Source: Trebonia sp963785645
GTDB taxonomy: Bacteria; Actinomycetota; Actinomycetes; Streptosporangiales; Streptosporangiaceae
Reading direction: 5' to 3'
DNA length: 64,000 nt
NCBI GenBank assembly: GCA_963785645.1
Contig: CAWAWG010000001.1
Coordinates: 442,157-506,156 of the forward strand
Both the position numbers and the translations under genes were made by a program. Positions 42,845 through 52,300 of the stretch are shown here, one piece after another. The first letter of the stretch is position 1. The number at the start of each line of letters is the position of its first letter. Under the pieces are notes generated by a model. The model was not told the origin of the DNA. It searched no databases and saw nothing but the letters and a program-made list of their open reading frames with translations.

Positions 42845-44422
42845 TCAGCCCGCCGGCGCCGCCATCGGATCGATGCCCTCCAGGTCGGACTTCTTGATCC
42901 GGATCATCACCAGCGCGATGACCACCGCGAGGAGCGCGATCCCGGACGACACCAGGTACCCCCGGCCGAACCCGTAGGCCAGTGCGTGGTTAGACATCGC
43001 GACCTGCGCAGCCTGCGACAGGTGGGTCGTGCCCGCAGCGGCCGCGGCCGAGTGCAGGTTCGACGCCACCGCAGACCACGCAACCGTGCCGAGGATCGCC
43101 AGCCCAATCGACCCGCCAACCTGCTGCCCGGTGTTAAGCAGGGACGACGCCACCCCGGAGTCCCGGTTCGGCACCTTCGCGAGCGCCACCAGGGACAGCG
43201 GGACGAACGTCAGCCCCATCCCGAGGCCGGTCAGCATCATCGGCCCGAGCAGGCCGCCGGCGTACGTGCTGTGCTCCGTGATGCGAGACAGCCAGAACAT
43301 GCCGCCGGCGGCGAGCAGCGGCCCGCCGGTGATCAGCGGGCGCGCCCCGATCCGCGCGACCAGTTGCGAGGAGAGTCCGGCCCCGACCACGATCAGGCCG
43401 ACCATCGGCAGGTACGCCACCCCCGAGCGGACCGGCGAGTACCCCCAGACCTCCTGCACGAACAGGGTCATGAAGAAGAACATCCCGAAGATCGCGGTGC
43501 CCACGCACAGGCTGATCAGGTACGCCGCGGTCCGGTCGCGGGACGCGAGCACCCGGGGCGGCACCAGGGCGTGCTTCGACCGGGCCTCGATGAACGCGAA
43601 CGCCCCGAGCAGGACCACGGCCGCCACCAGGCTCACGATGACCTTGGTGCTACCCCAGTGCGAGACCGCCTGGCCGTTGGTGAACGTGGTCGCCGCCTCT
43701 GACAGCCCGTAGACCAAGGCCCCGAGGCCGAGCGACCCGGTGATCGCGCCGGGCAGGTCGAACCGGCCGCGCACCCGCTCCGACTCGCGGATGACCCGGG
43801 GCGCAAGCAGCACCAGGATCAGGCCGATCGGCACGTTCACAAAGAACACCCAGCGCCAGTCGGCATAGCTGGTCAGCAACCCGCCTGCGATCAGCCCGAT
43901 GGCCGCACCGGAGATGGACACGCCCGCGTAGACGCCCATCGCCCGGTTCCGCTCCTTGCCCTCGGGAAAGGTGACGGCGATCAGCGCCAGCGAGGCGGGT
44001 GCGGCGAGCGCCCCGCCGATGCCCTGGATGACCCGGGCGGTGAGCAGCCAGGCCTGGTCGGTCGCGAACCCGCCGGCCAGCGAGGCGAGTGCGAACAGCG
44101 CAATGCCCGCGATGAAGACCCGCCGTCGTCCGAGCAGGTCGCCAGACCGCCCGCCGAGCAGCAGCAGGCCGCCGAAGGCGAGGGTATAAGCGTTGACAAC
44201 CCACTCCAGGTTCGTCCCGGAGAAGTGCAGCGCGTCCTGGATATGCGGCAGTGCCACGTTCACGATGGTTGCGTCGAGCACGACCATGAGCTGCGCGGCC
44301 GCGATGACCACGAGCGCTAGCCCGAGCCGCTGTGGCCTGGGTGCCGCCTCCCCGGCTGGCGGCGTGTCGACAGCGGAAACGGCTGGTGCCGTACCTTCCG
44401 TCTGTCCTGAGGTTGTTGACAC
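42845..44422 (-). CDS. MFS drug transporter, DHA2 (14-TMS) family
   Basis: The 525-aa protein has about 14 membrane segments and the DHA2 signatures: motif D1 VVLDATIVNVALPHIQDAL, motif A GGRSGDLLGRRRVF and motif C GVSISGAAIGLIAGGLL. It should export lipophilic compounds in exchange for protons. ATG/GTG at 44422 is followed by a Thr/Pro-rich cytoplasmic start. The MarR-type regulator is encoded just upstream on the same strand and probably controls it. TTGAA-C-TTCAA at 44447-44457, 25 bp before the start, is a candidate operator. Confidence 0.93.
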   Translation of the reverse strand: MSTTSGQTEGTAPAVSAVDTPPAGEAAPRPQRLGLALVVIAAAQLMVVLDATIVNVALPHIQDALHFSGTNLEWVVNAYTLAFGGLLLLGGRSGDLLGRRRVFIAGIALFALASLAGGFATDQAWLLTARVIQGIGGALAAPASLALIAVTFPEGKERNRAMGVYAGVSISGAAIGLIAGGLLTSYADWRWVFFVNVPIGLILVLLAPRVIRESERVRGRFDLPGAITGSLGLGALVYGLSEAATTFTNGQAVSHWGSTKVIVSLVAAVVLLGAFAFIEARSKHALVPPRVLASRDRTAAYLISLCVGTAIFGMFFFMTLFVQEVWGYSPVRSGVAYLPMVGLIVVGAGLSSQLVARIGARPLITGGPLLAAGGMFWLSRITEHSTYAGGLLGPMMLTGLGMGLTFVPLSLVALAKVPNRDSGVASSLLNTGQQVGGSIGLAILGTVAWSAVASNLHSAAAAAGTTHLSQAAQVAMSNHALAYGFGRGYLVSSGIALLAVVIALVMIRIKKSDLEGIDPMAAPAG

Positions 44423-44577
44423 AGAATTTCCCCTTCGTCCGCTCTCTTGAACTTCAAAATCCCTTAAAGGTCATTCCGAACGGGCAGGCTGCTTCGCCGT
44501 GTCCGCCCCCTGGCTGGAACGCGGTGTTCCCGCTCGGTCAGGTCGATCTGTGGTCGCGAGGGCCGATAACACCCACG

Positions 44578-45141
44578 CTAGGGCGCATCGCGGCCACTTT
44601 CTGTCCGCGATTCGCCTGCTGGTTGATCTTCCGGTTCTTTACCTGCTGGTTCACCCGTGCCGGCGTCGCCGACCTTGACCGGGCACGGCGTGTCCAGCAT
44701 CTTCCGCAGCAACCCGAGGAAGCATCGCCGCTCGGCATCGTCAAGGGCATAGCACCACGGCATCTTCGCCGCGAGCTGGGCCATCAGCCGCTCCTTGGCG
44801 GTCAGGCCATCTGGCGTCAGCACCAGGTTCTTGATCCGCCGGTCCCGCTTGCTGGCCTCGCGCCGGACGAACCCGCGCTTCTCCAGGGTGTCGGCGATCG
44901 CGGTGACGAACGACGCGTCGCACCCCATCCGCTGCGCCAGCTCCTTCATCGGGAGCCCGCCCTCGAGCTTGAACAGCGCGAGCAGATCCGGTGGCGCGAT
45001 CGCGAAATCCTGCGCGATCGAGTGCCCGATCGTCCCGGCCCGCTTGACCAGCGTGGTGAGCGCGTCGAGGATGTCCCGGCTCAGCGCCGGTGCCGAATTT
45101 TCAGCCCGCGCCGCGTCCGGTCCCTGCATCTCGGTGCCCAT
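44578..45141 (-). CDS. MarR family transcriptional regulator
   Basis: The 187-aa protein has the MarR winged helix: LPMKELAQRMGCDASFVTAI, ADTLEKRGFVRREASKRDRR and the wing RIKNLVLTPDGLTAKERLMA. It probably represses the MFS gene downstream and itself, releasing DNA upon binding a phenolic or drug-like ligand. The last ~35 residues are a charged Pro/Gly/Glu tail. An inverted repeat lies 14 bases before the ATG. Confidence 0.9.
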   Translation of the reverse strand: MGTEMQGPDAARAENSAPALSRDILDALTTLVKRAGTIGHSIAQDFAIAPPDLLALFKLEGGLPMKELAQRMGCDASFVTAIADTLEKRGFVRREASKRDRRIKNLVLTPDGLTAKERLMAQLAAKMPWCYALDDAERRCFLGLLRKMLDTPCPVKVGDAGTGEPAGKEPEDQPAGESRTESGRDAP

Positions 45142-45154
45142 GACCCACTAAACA

Positions 45155-45169
45155 GTTGAGCTACTCAAC
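45155..45169. promoter_or_regulatory. MarR-type operator
   Basis: GTTGAG-CTA-CTCAAC is a perfect 6-bp inverted repeat with a 3-bp spacer, the form typical of MarR operators, placed 14-28 bases upstream of the regulator's ATG. It is the natural autoregulatory site. Confidence 0.65.
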
Positions 45170-45323
45170 CTATTCCTACCCTCCTCCACCATTAGGACGG
45201 GATACCGAGACCAGTTGTGACATCCCTCCATCGGGCAGACCCCCCCGCCCCGCCGGACTCATCGCCCCGAGCTCCCCTGACGATCCCTGCTGTCTCTGTG
45301 TAATTAGTGAATAGCGCCAAGTA

Positions 45324-46955
45324 ATGACGAGAGCTGGCAACCACGGGGCCGCTCATGGCGTCCTAAGAGTCGTGACCAAGCAAACGGAGAGCTCTCTGAA
45401 GCGCCGCGCATTTCTCGGCATCGCCGCAGGCGGGGCCGCCGCGGTCGCCGTACCAGGAATCGCGCACGCGGCGGTCAACGGGACGGTCGCCTCGTCTGGC
45501 ATCCTCGCGAGCGCGGCCGGCCCGACCCCGGCCGACTGGACCGCCCTCGCCAAGGACCTGGCCGGCACGCTTGTCCGCCCCGGCGAGTCCAGCTACGCGA
45601 CGGCAAAGCTGCTGTTCGATCCCCGGTTCGACGGCCAGGCGCCGGCCGGGATCGCCTACGTGAAGAACGCGCAGGACGTATCGACGTGCCTGGCGTTCGT
45701 CCGCAAGTTCGGCCTGCCGTTCGCGGCCCGTTCCGGCGGGCACAGCTACGCCGGCTGGTCGGGCAGCAGCGGGCTGATCATCGACGTCTCGAACCTGAAG
45801 ACGGTCGCCGTGTCCGGGACGACCGCCGCGGTCGGCGCCGGCACCCGGCTCATCGACTTCTACAACGGCCTCGCGGCCAAGGGCCGCGCCGTGCCCGGCG
45901 GTTCCTGCCCGACGGTCGGCATCGCCGGCCTGACGCTCGGCGGCGGCAACGGGGTAACGTCCCGGGCCTACGGACTGACCTGCGACAACCTTGAGTCGTT
46001 GCAGATCGTCACGGCGAACGGCGCGGTCCTCACCGCCACCGCCGAGGCGGCTCAGCACGGCGACCTGTTCTGGGCGTGCCAGGGCGGCGGCGGCGGAAAC
46101 TTCGGCGTGGTGACCTCCTTCACGTTCCGCACGGTGCCTGCCCCGGAGCCGGTGCTCTTCTCCCTGTCCTGGCCGTGGTCGCAGGCGGCGCGGGTGGTTG
46201 CCGCCTGGCAGGCCTGGGCGCCGCACGCCCCGGACGCGATGTGGTCCAACCTCCACCTGGCGGCGGCCCCCGGCGGCAAGACCCCGACCGTCCAGGTTGG
46301 CGGCTGCTACCTGGGCAGCGACGGCGATGCCGCGAACCTGCTCAATCAGCTCTACGCGAAGGCCGGCTCAAGCCCGTCGAGCCACTTCCTCAGCTACCCG
46401 CAGCCCTTCCTCACCGCGATGCTGGCCGAGGCGGGCTGCGGCTCGATCGGCTACCAGGCCTGTCACCTGCCCTGGTACGCGAGCGGCGGCAAGCTTTCCC
46501 GCCAGCCGCAGTTCGCCAAGTCGGACTACTTCACCACCCCGCTGAGCAATTCGGGCATCAGCACCCTGCTGGCCGGCATCGTGGCACTGCAGCGGGTGGC
46601 GGGCGGCGCGGGCGGCGTCGGCGGCATAGCGTTCGACGCCCTCGGCGGCGCGGTGAACCGGGTCGCGCCCGGTGCGACGGCCTTCGTGCACAGGAACGCC
46701 CTGTTCGGCGCCCAGTACACGACCGGCTGGACCAACGGCGCGGGCAGCACCGGGATAAACAACCAGCACACCTGGCTGCGTAAGTACTGGTCCTCGATGC
46801 GTCCCTACGCGAGCGGCCAGGCCTACCAGAACTACATCGACCCGGACCTGACGAACTGGCAGCAGGCCTACTACGGCGGCAACTTCGCCCGCCTGGCCGC
46901 CGTCAAGGCGAAGTACGACCCGACCCGCCTGTTCACCTTCCCCCAGGCCATCTAG
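45324..46955 (+). CDS. Tat-exported berberine-bridge-type FAD oxidase
   Basis: The 543-aa protein has a twin-arginine signal (SSLKRRAFLGIAAGGAAA, cleavage near AHA), an FAD-binding PCMH fold and the C-terminal BBE motif YYGGNFARLAAVKAKYDPTR. His140 in RSGGHSYAG and Cys195 in GGSCPTVGIAG are the two residues that bind FAD covalently in this family. Such enzymes oxidise sugars or alkaloid-like compounds using oxygen. GTG 45372 is an alternative start that shortens the region before the twin arginines. It follows the MFS/MarR pair but is divergent, so a shared role is possible but not shown. Confidence 0.88.
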   Translation: MTRAGNHGAAHGVLRVVTKQTESSLKRRAFLGIAAGGAAAVAVPGIAHAAVNGTVASSGILASAAGPTPADWTALAKDLAGTLVRPGESSYATAKLLFDPRFDGQAPAGIAYVKNAQDVSTCLAFVRKFGLPFAARSGGHSYAGWSGSSGLIIDVSNLKTVAVSGTTAAVGAGTRLIDFYNGLAAKGRAVPGGSCPTVGIAGLTLGGGNGVTSRAYGLTCDNLESLQIVTANGAVLTATAEAAQHGDLFWACQGGGGGNFGVVTSFTFRTVPAPEPVLFSLSWPWSQAARVVAAWQAWAPHAPDAMWSNLHLAAAPGGKTPTVQVGGCYLGSDGDAANLLNQLYAKAGSSPSSHFLSYPQPFLTAMLAEAGCGSIGYQACHLPWYASGGKLSRQPQFAKSDYFTTPLSNSGISTLLAGIVALQRVAGGAGGVGGIAFDALGGAVNRVAPGATAFVHRNALFGAQYTTGWTNGAGSTGINNQHTWLRKYWSSMRPYASGQAYQNYIDPDLTNWQQAYYGGNFARLAAVKAKYDPTRLFTFPQAI

Positions 46956-46978
46956 GGCTTCCAGGGCACCGCGGCCGC

Positions 46979-47006
46979 CGGTGTCCAATCCAAAGATCGG
47001 ACACCG
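46979..47006 (+). terminator. Hairpin after the oxidase gene
   Basis: CGGTGTCC (46979-46986) and GGACACCG (46999-47006) form an 8-bp stem with a 12-base loop, 24 bases after the stop. The rest of the gap up to 47311 shows no gene; the part from about 47250 is AT-rich and probably carries the ROK promoter. Confidence 0.5.
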
Positions 47007-47311
47007 AGGTATACAGGGCATGAATCGATGCCCTGACCGAAACAACTGCCGCCCCGCGCCGCCTGGGATGCCGGGTGTCGCGGGGCGGTCAGCGCCTGGC
47101 GCTTCCCGCCCCCCGCTGAGGGGGTACGCGGAGGGCAGGAAGCCGATCTCGTTCGGAACTACCTCATTTGATCTTGGGTTTCCGGTCAGCGGCCGCGGTG
47201 CTGGGACCGAAGTTGAGGGTGTAGCGTTCACGCGCGTCCACCGGTGGGCACAGCCTTAAGTACCTTAAGCCACTATTAAACTATGCCTTATTTCAAGATG
47301 AAAACTTAGCG

Positions 47312-47330
47312 TGACCGAAAACCTCGGTCA
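47312..47330. promoter_or_regulatory. Inverted repeat upstream of the ROK gene
   Basis: TGACCGA (47312-47318) and TCGGTCA (47324-47330) are perfect inverse complements with a 5-bp spacer, 70 bp before the ROK start, just after an AT-rich patch. It is a candidate autoregulatory operator. Confidence 0.45.
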
Positions 47331-47399
47331 ATAGGGCAAAACAGCCGATTGCGGACGGCTGACCCTTACGAAGTATCGGATGGATAGGCGGGATATATC

Positions 47400-48680
47400 G
47401 TGATCAGGCGCGTCGAGTCTGACGGACGCATGCGCAAGCGCGGCACGGTCCGCGCCCTGCGGCGGGAAAACAGGGCCGCGGTCCTCTGGTCGCTCTTCCT
47501 GGACCAGCCGCGAACCAGGCACGAGCTGAGTGTGACGACCGGGCTCAGCGCTGCCTCGGTGACGAACGTGATCCGTGAGCTGATCGACGAGGGCATCGTC
47601 ATCGAGACGGGGCTGGCCGAGTCGGACGGGGGGCGGCCGCGGGTTGTGCTCGGGATGAACCCCCAATACGGCTACGTCATCGGCGTGGACGTCGGTGAGA
47701 CGCGGACCCGGGTCGAGCTCTTCGACCTGACCATGGCCGGGCGGGCCAGGGCGGAGTACGCGCTTGACCGCGTGGTCGAGCACGACGTGGACGTGGTCGT
47801 GCAGCAGATCGTGGCGGGCGTCAACGCGGTGATCGCCGACAGCGGAGTCCGCTGCGACAAGATCCTTGGCGTCGGCATCGGCGTGCCGGGCGTCATCGAG
47901 CAGGGAGCCGAGGCGGTTGTCCACGGCCAGACCTACGGGTGGGACGCCGTGCCGCTCGAACGCCTGCTGCGTGCGCATCTGGACCTCCCACTTCTCTTTG
48001 ACAACGGGGCGAAGACGATGGGCCAGGCCGAGCTGTGGTTCGGGGCCGGCCGGGGCACGCAGCACGCGGCCGTGGTGCTCGTCGGGTCCGGCGTGGGCGC
48101 GTCGCTGATCTCCGGCGGGACCACCTACCAGGGGGCGACCTCCAGCGCGGCCGAGTTCGGGCACGTCACCGTCGTGGTCGGCGGCCGCAAGTGCCGCTGC
48201 GGGGCAACGGGCTGCCTTGAGGCCTACGCCGGCGCGGAGGCGATCCTTGAGCGGTACGGCAGGCCGATGGCGGCCGACGACCAGGAAATGGCGCTCGCGG
48301 AGCTGATCGGCGCGGCCGGCACCTCGCCGCTCGCGGCCGCCATTCTCGACGAGACCGCGCTGTACCTGGGCGCGGGTATCGGCACCCTGATCAACATGTT
48401 CAACCCCGAACGGGTCGTCCTCGGCGGATGGGCAGGCCTTGCGCTCGGCGAGCGGCTGCTGCCGGAGATCCGCGAATCGGCGCGGCAGCATTCCCTGCGG
48501 CACCCGTTCGCCTCGACATCGATTGAGCTGGGCACGCTCGGCCCTGGAGTGGTGGCGCTCGGTGCGGCGACGCTGCCACTGGAATCCTTTCTCAACGGCT
48601 CCTGGGTGTCCGCCCGCGGGCTCAGCCGCGAAAACGCGGCCGAGCCCGACGGGCCTGGTGCACGTCAGACGGCGGTGTAG
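47400..48680 (+). CDS. ROK family transcriptional regulator
   Basis: The 426-aa protein starts with a MarR-like winged helix (TRHELSVTTGLSAASVTNVI, then GRPRVVLGMNP) and continues with the ROK sugar-kinase fold (VIGVDVGETRTRVELFDL). The ROK zinc site is present as CRCGATGCLEAYAG. This is the NagC/XylR type of sugar-responsive repressor or activator. GTG 47400 or ATG 47430 may be the start. It is convergent with the GH16 gene and overlaps its end by 16 bp, so it may regulate glycan use, but the target is not shown. Confidence 0.9.
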   Translation: MIRRVESDGRMRKRGTVRALRRENRAAVLWSLFLDQPRTRHELSVTTGLSAASVTNVIRELIDEGIVIETGLAESDGGRPRVVLGMNPQYGYVIGVDVGETRTRVELFDLTMAGRARAEYALDRVVEHDVDVVVQQIVAGVNAVIADSGVRCDKILGVGIGVPGVIEQGAEAVVHGQTYGWDAVPLERLLRAHLDLPLLFDNGAKTMGQAELWFGAGRGTQHAAVVLVGSGVGASLISGGTTYQGATSSAAEFGHVTVVVGGRKCRCGATGCLEAYAGAEAILERYGRPMAADDQEMALAELIGAAGTSPLAAAILDETALYLGAGIGTLINMFNPERVVLGGWAGLALGERLLPEIRESARQHSLRHPFASTSIELGTLGPGVVALGAATLPLESFLNGSWVSARGLSRENAAEPDGPGARQTAV

Positions 48681-50857
48681 ACCTGGAATTCCCAGAGGCT
48701 GTAGCCGTATTGGGTGGCGCGGGCGGTGCCGTACATGCGGATGTAGCGGCCGGTGCCGGTGGCGTTGAGGGTCTGGTCGCCGCCGGTGCCGGTGGTGGTT
48801 GAGTAGATGGTGGTCCAGTTGGTGTTGTCGGTGGATACCTGGATCTGGAAGGCGGTGGCGTAGGCGGTTTCCCAGTCGAGTCCGACCTGGCAGATGTTCT
48901 GGTCGGAGCCGAGGTCGACTTCGAGCCACTGGGGGTCGGAGAAGGCGGAGGACCAGCGGGTGCCGAGGTTGCCGTCGACGGCGGCGGAGGCGGGGAAGCT
49001 GGTGCTCTGGACGGAGGACGCGGTGGCGGGCTGGTTCAGCGCCACGTTGGTGGTGCCGCAGGTGCCGCCGGTGCCGGTTCCGCTGCTACCGCTGGTGTAG
49101 ACCTGGAATTCCCAGAGGCTGTAGCCGTATTGGGTGGCGCGGGCGGTGCCGTACATGCGGATGTAGCGGCCGGTGCCGGTGGCGTTGAGGGTCTGGTCGC
49201 CGCCGGTGCCGGTGGTGGTTGAGTAGATGGTGGTCCAGTTGGTGTTGTCGGTGGATACCTGGATCTGGAAGGCGGTGGCGTAGGCGGTTTCCCAGTCGAG
49301 TCCGACCTGGCAGATGTTCTGGTCGGAGCCGAGGTCGACTTCGAGCCACTGGGGGTCGGAGAAGGCGGAGGACCAGCGGGTGCCGAGGTTGCCGTCGACG
49401 GCGGCGGAGGCGGGGAAGCTGGTGCTCTGGACGGAGGACGCGGTGGCGGGCTGGTTCAGCGCCACGTTGGTGGTGCCGCACGTGCCGCCGGTGCCGGTGC
49501 CGGTTCCGCTGCCGGTGGGCATCGTCCACTGCTGGTCGGTGGCGCCGGTACAGGTCTCGATATCCAGCCGTGAGCCGGTATTACCTCCGGGGTCGGTAAG
49601 ACACAGCCCGGAGCTCGGGTTGACCAGTTCTTTGTTGGATTCGCTGGTCCAGCCTTGGGCCGCCGTGCCGTTACACGGGTACCAGTCGACGTCGGTGCCG
49701 CTAGTCGTGCCCGCACTCACCACGTCGAGGCAGCCGCCCTGCACCCGGACCGTCCCGTCGGTGTAGGTGGACCATTCCTCGCCGGGGTCGGCGTCGCAGT
49801 TGGCCAGCACCATCGGGTTGCCCTCGGTGTTGAGCACGTTCTGGTTCGCCAGGCAGAGCCCGTTGTAGCCGCCCACTTCCCCGGTCGCGGTGGCGGTGGC
49901 GGTCGGCGTGGAGTTGCCGCCCTCCTCGTAGACGGCCACGTAGCCCACGCTCATCGACGCGCCCGAGGTCGTGGCGGACGTCGGGGCCGTGCAGTTGCAC
50001 TCGCCGTCTGGGTAGTTCCCGCCCATGGCCAGGTCGAAGATGATGAAGAAGCCGTGGTCGATGGCCGCCTGCCACGCCGCGGTGCCGACCGAGGCCTCGG
50101 TGATCGTGGACTCCACGGTCCCGTCCATCAGGAACTGCAGCGTCTCGGCGCTGGTGTTCGTCCGGTTAACGATCACCGAGTACGTGTGGTAGCCGGTCTG
50201 GCAGGAGGACGACGTGTCCGGGCAGGCGGTCAGCGCGTGACCGCTGCTCCCGGCCGAGTCGTGCAGCGTCTGGGACGCCTCGTTCAGCCCGTTGACGTCC
50301 TCCATCATGTCGATCTCGCCGGACTGCGGCCAGCCGCCGCCGGCCCGCATGGGTGAGCCGAGGGCCCAGAACGCGGGCCAGTAGCCGAGCCCGCTCGCCG
50401 GGTTCGGCTGCTCGATCTCCGCGGTCATCTCCAGCTCGCCGCCGGCCGGCGCCTCGAAGTCGTCGCGGGTGGACTCGATCCTGGCGCTCGTCCAGTTGCC
50501 GCCGTTGTCGATGGCCTTGAGCACCAGGTGGCCGTTCCCGTCCAGGTACACGTTGCTGGTCGAACTGGTCGTCTGCTCCGTCTCGCCGGTGCCGTAACCG
50601 GTGCCGATGTCGTAGAACCAGTTCTGTGCCGACGGGGCGGATCCCGCCGCGCCGGCGAAGTCGTCGCTGAATACCGTGTTCCAGCCGGACGGGGCCGACG
50701 GCACGGTGTCTGCCTTGGCGGGCGCGACGGCCAGCGCCGAGAAGACGACCGCTGTCAGGCAGCTGGCGAAGAGCAGCAGCACGCCGATCAGCGTTGGCCG
50801 TCGCCGGGCCCCGGGGCGCGGCAGCCCCGTCCCGCTGAATGTTTGTTGGCTCGTCAT
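48665..50857 (-). CDS. Secreted GH16 beta-glucanase with ricin-type and two identical discoidin domains
   Basis: The 730-aa protein has a signal peptide (GVLLLFASCLTAVVFSALAV, cleavage after AKA), a GH16 catalytic domain with the signature SGEIDMMEDVNG (both catalytic Glu), a Thr/Ala linker, a ricin-B-like domain (GYNGLCLANQN, GGCLDVVSAG, SGLCLTDPGG) and two F5/8-type C domains (VALNQPATASSVQSTSFPAS, then WLEVDLGSDQNICQVGLDWE). The two C-terminal domains are identical in sequence. GH16 enzymes cleave beta-1,3/1,4-glucans such as laminarin outside the cell, and the extra domains bind carbohydrate. GAGGAGA precedes ATG 50857. The frame is intact. Confidence 0.93.
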   Translation of the reverse strand: MTSQQTFSGTGLPRPGARRRPTLIGVLLLFASCLTAVVFSALAVAPAKADTVPSAPSGWNTVFSDDFAGAAGSAPSAQNWFYDIGTGYGTGETEQTTSSTSNVYLDGNGHLVLKAIDNGGNWTSARIESTRDDFEAPAGGELEMTAEIEQPNPASGLGYWPAFWALGSPMRAGGGWPQSGEIDMMEDVNGLNEASQTLHDSAGSSGHALTACPDTSSSCQTGYHTYSVIVNRTNTSAETLQFLMDGTVESTITEASVGTAAWQAAIDHGFFIIFDLAMGGNYPDGECNCTAPTSATTSGASMSVGYVAVYEEGGNSTPTATATATGEVGGYNGLCLANQNVLNTEGNPMVLANCDADPGEEWSTYTDGTVRVQGGCLDVVSAGTTSGTDVDWYPCNGTAAQGWTSESNKELVNPSSGLCLTDPGGNTGSRLDIETCTGATDQQWTMPTGSGTGTGTGGTCGTTNVALNQPATASSVQSTSFPASAAVDGNLGTRWSSAFSDPQWLEVDLGSDQNICQVGLDWETAYATAFQIQVSTDNTNWTTIYSTTTGTGGDQTLNATGTGRYIRMYGTARATQYGYSLWEFQVYTSGSSGTGTGGTCGTTNVALNQPATASSVQSTSFPASAAVDGNLGTRWSSAFSDPQWLEVDLGSDQNICQVGLDWETAYATAFQIQVSTDNTNWTTIYSTTTGTGGDQTLNATGTGRYIRMYGTARATQYGYSLWEFQVYTAV
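48674..49480. repeat. 420-bp direct repeat encoding the duplicated domain
   Basis: Positions 48674-49060 are identical base for base to 49094-49480 (offset 420 bp, 140 codons). Beyond 49060/49480 the copies diverge by single bases (G/C at 49061 and 49481). A 387-bp perfect match including synonymous sites means very recent duplication, gene conversion, or an assembly duplication. Confidence 0.95.
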
Positions 50858-51068
50858 TGGGTCTCCTCAAGGGGCACCGCAGGACAGCCACCGCGTTTAC
50901 ATTCGTTCCATTTCTTACATCTTTTACATTCCGGTAACGGTGGCTTACCCCTCGATGAAACATGTAGCTAACACTTAGTTCAAGTCTTATTTAAAGTAAA
51001 ATACCGTTAATAATCTGTTGACTCGGTGTGCAAGCGTGAGCGGAAAGCGGCCGGGAGACACCCGGCGA
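50858..51068. other. AT-rich upstream region of the GH16 gene
   Basis: The 210 bp between the GH16 start and the aldo/keto reductase stop contain a long AT-rich patch (50890-51020), unusual for this DNA, with several TTACATT-like words (50898, 50914, 50925 area). It is the likely GH16 promoter and operator region. No gene or terminator hairpin is evident. Confidence 0.35.
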
Positions 51069-52099
51069 TCAGCCGTTGCTTGAGGCGGCCCAGATGTTAA
51101 TGCCGGCCTCAACCGCGTCCCGGTCGATGGCCTCGATCTCGTCTCCCGTGAAGGAGGTCTTCGCCGCCGCGGTCAGGTTCTCCTCCAGCTGCGCCGACGG
51201 AGGACGCGCCGATCAGCGCCGATGTCACCCGGTCGTCGCGCAGCACCCACGAGAGCGCCATCTGGGCGAGCGTCTGCCCGCGGGCGGCGGCGATCTCGTT
51301 CAGCGACCGCACGTGAGCGAGCGTGCGGTCGCTGAGCTGGTCCTGCGACAGCGATCCGTTCCGCGCGGCCCGCGATCCGTCGGGGACGCCGTCCAGGTAC
51401 CTGGTGGTCAGCAAACCCTGTGCCAGCGGGGAGAACGCGATGCAGCCGACCCCGAGGTCGCCGAGCGTTTCGAGCAGTCCGCCCTCGATCCAGCGGTTGA
51501 TCATCGAGTACGACGGCTGGTGGATCAGCAGCGGCGTGCCCATCGACTTCAGGATCGCGTACGCCTCGCGCGTGCGTTCCGGCGAGTAAGACGAGATGCC
51601 GGCGTAGAGCGCCCGGCCGGATCGTACCGCGGTGTCAAGCGCCCCCATCGTCTCTTCCAGCGGCGTGTCCGGGTCGAACCGGTGGGAGTAGAAGATGTCA
51701 ACGTAGTCGAGTCCCATGCGCGCGAGCGACTGGTCGAGGCTGGCCAGCAGGTACTTGCGCGACCCGTGATCACCGTAAGGCCCCGGCCACATGTCGTAGC
51801 CCGCCTTGGTGGAGATGATGAGCTCGTCCCGGTACGGCCGGAAGTCCTCGCGCATCAGCCGCCCGAAGTTGATTTCAGCGCTGCCGTAAGGAGGCCCGTA
51901 GTTGTTCGCCAGGTCGAAGTGGGTGACGCCGAGGTCGAAGGCGCGCCGCAGGATCGCCCGCTGCACCTCAAGCGGCGACCCGTCGCCGAAGTTCTGCCAG
52001 AGCCCGAGGGACACGGTGGGCAGCGTGCAGCCCGCTGCGCCCGACCCGGCGGTAGGGCATCTTGTCGTCGTACCGGTCAGCGGCAGCAAGGTAGGTCAT
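51069..52099 (-). pseudogene. Aldo/keto reductase (YghZ/Kv-beta-like), two frameshifts
   Basis: From ATG 52099 the protein reads MTYLAAADRYDDKMPYRRVG and shifts frame near 52035 to LPTVSLGLWQNFGDGSPLEV. The barrel includes catalytic Tyr in FDLANNYGPPYG, Lys in IISTKAGYDMWPG and His in DIFYSHRFDPDTP. Near 51200 it shifts again to SAQLEENLTAAAKTSFTGDE and ends INIWAASSNG at 51069. Corrected length is about 343 aa, normal for this NADPH-dependent family acting on aldehydes such as methylglyoxal. Confidence 0.85.
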
Positions 52100-52300
52100 G
52101 GCAAGAGTCTCCCACGGCGGCGCAGCGGACGCCCACGGGGAGCCCGGGGGACACGGCGGGCGGGCGCAACCCGCTCCGTCCGGTCCCGGCGGAGGAGATT
52201 TTGTCGTCATACTTGTCTACAGAAATGCCATAACCGGGGGTTCGTGAGCGTCGCTAACGAGCTTGGTGGGATGATTTCGGCTGACGGAAGGATCCCTCAC

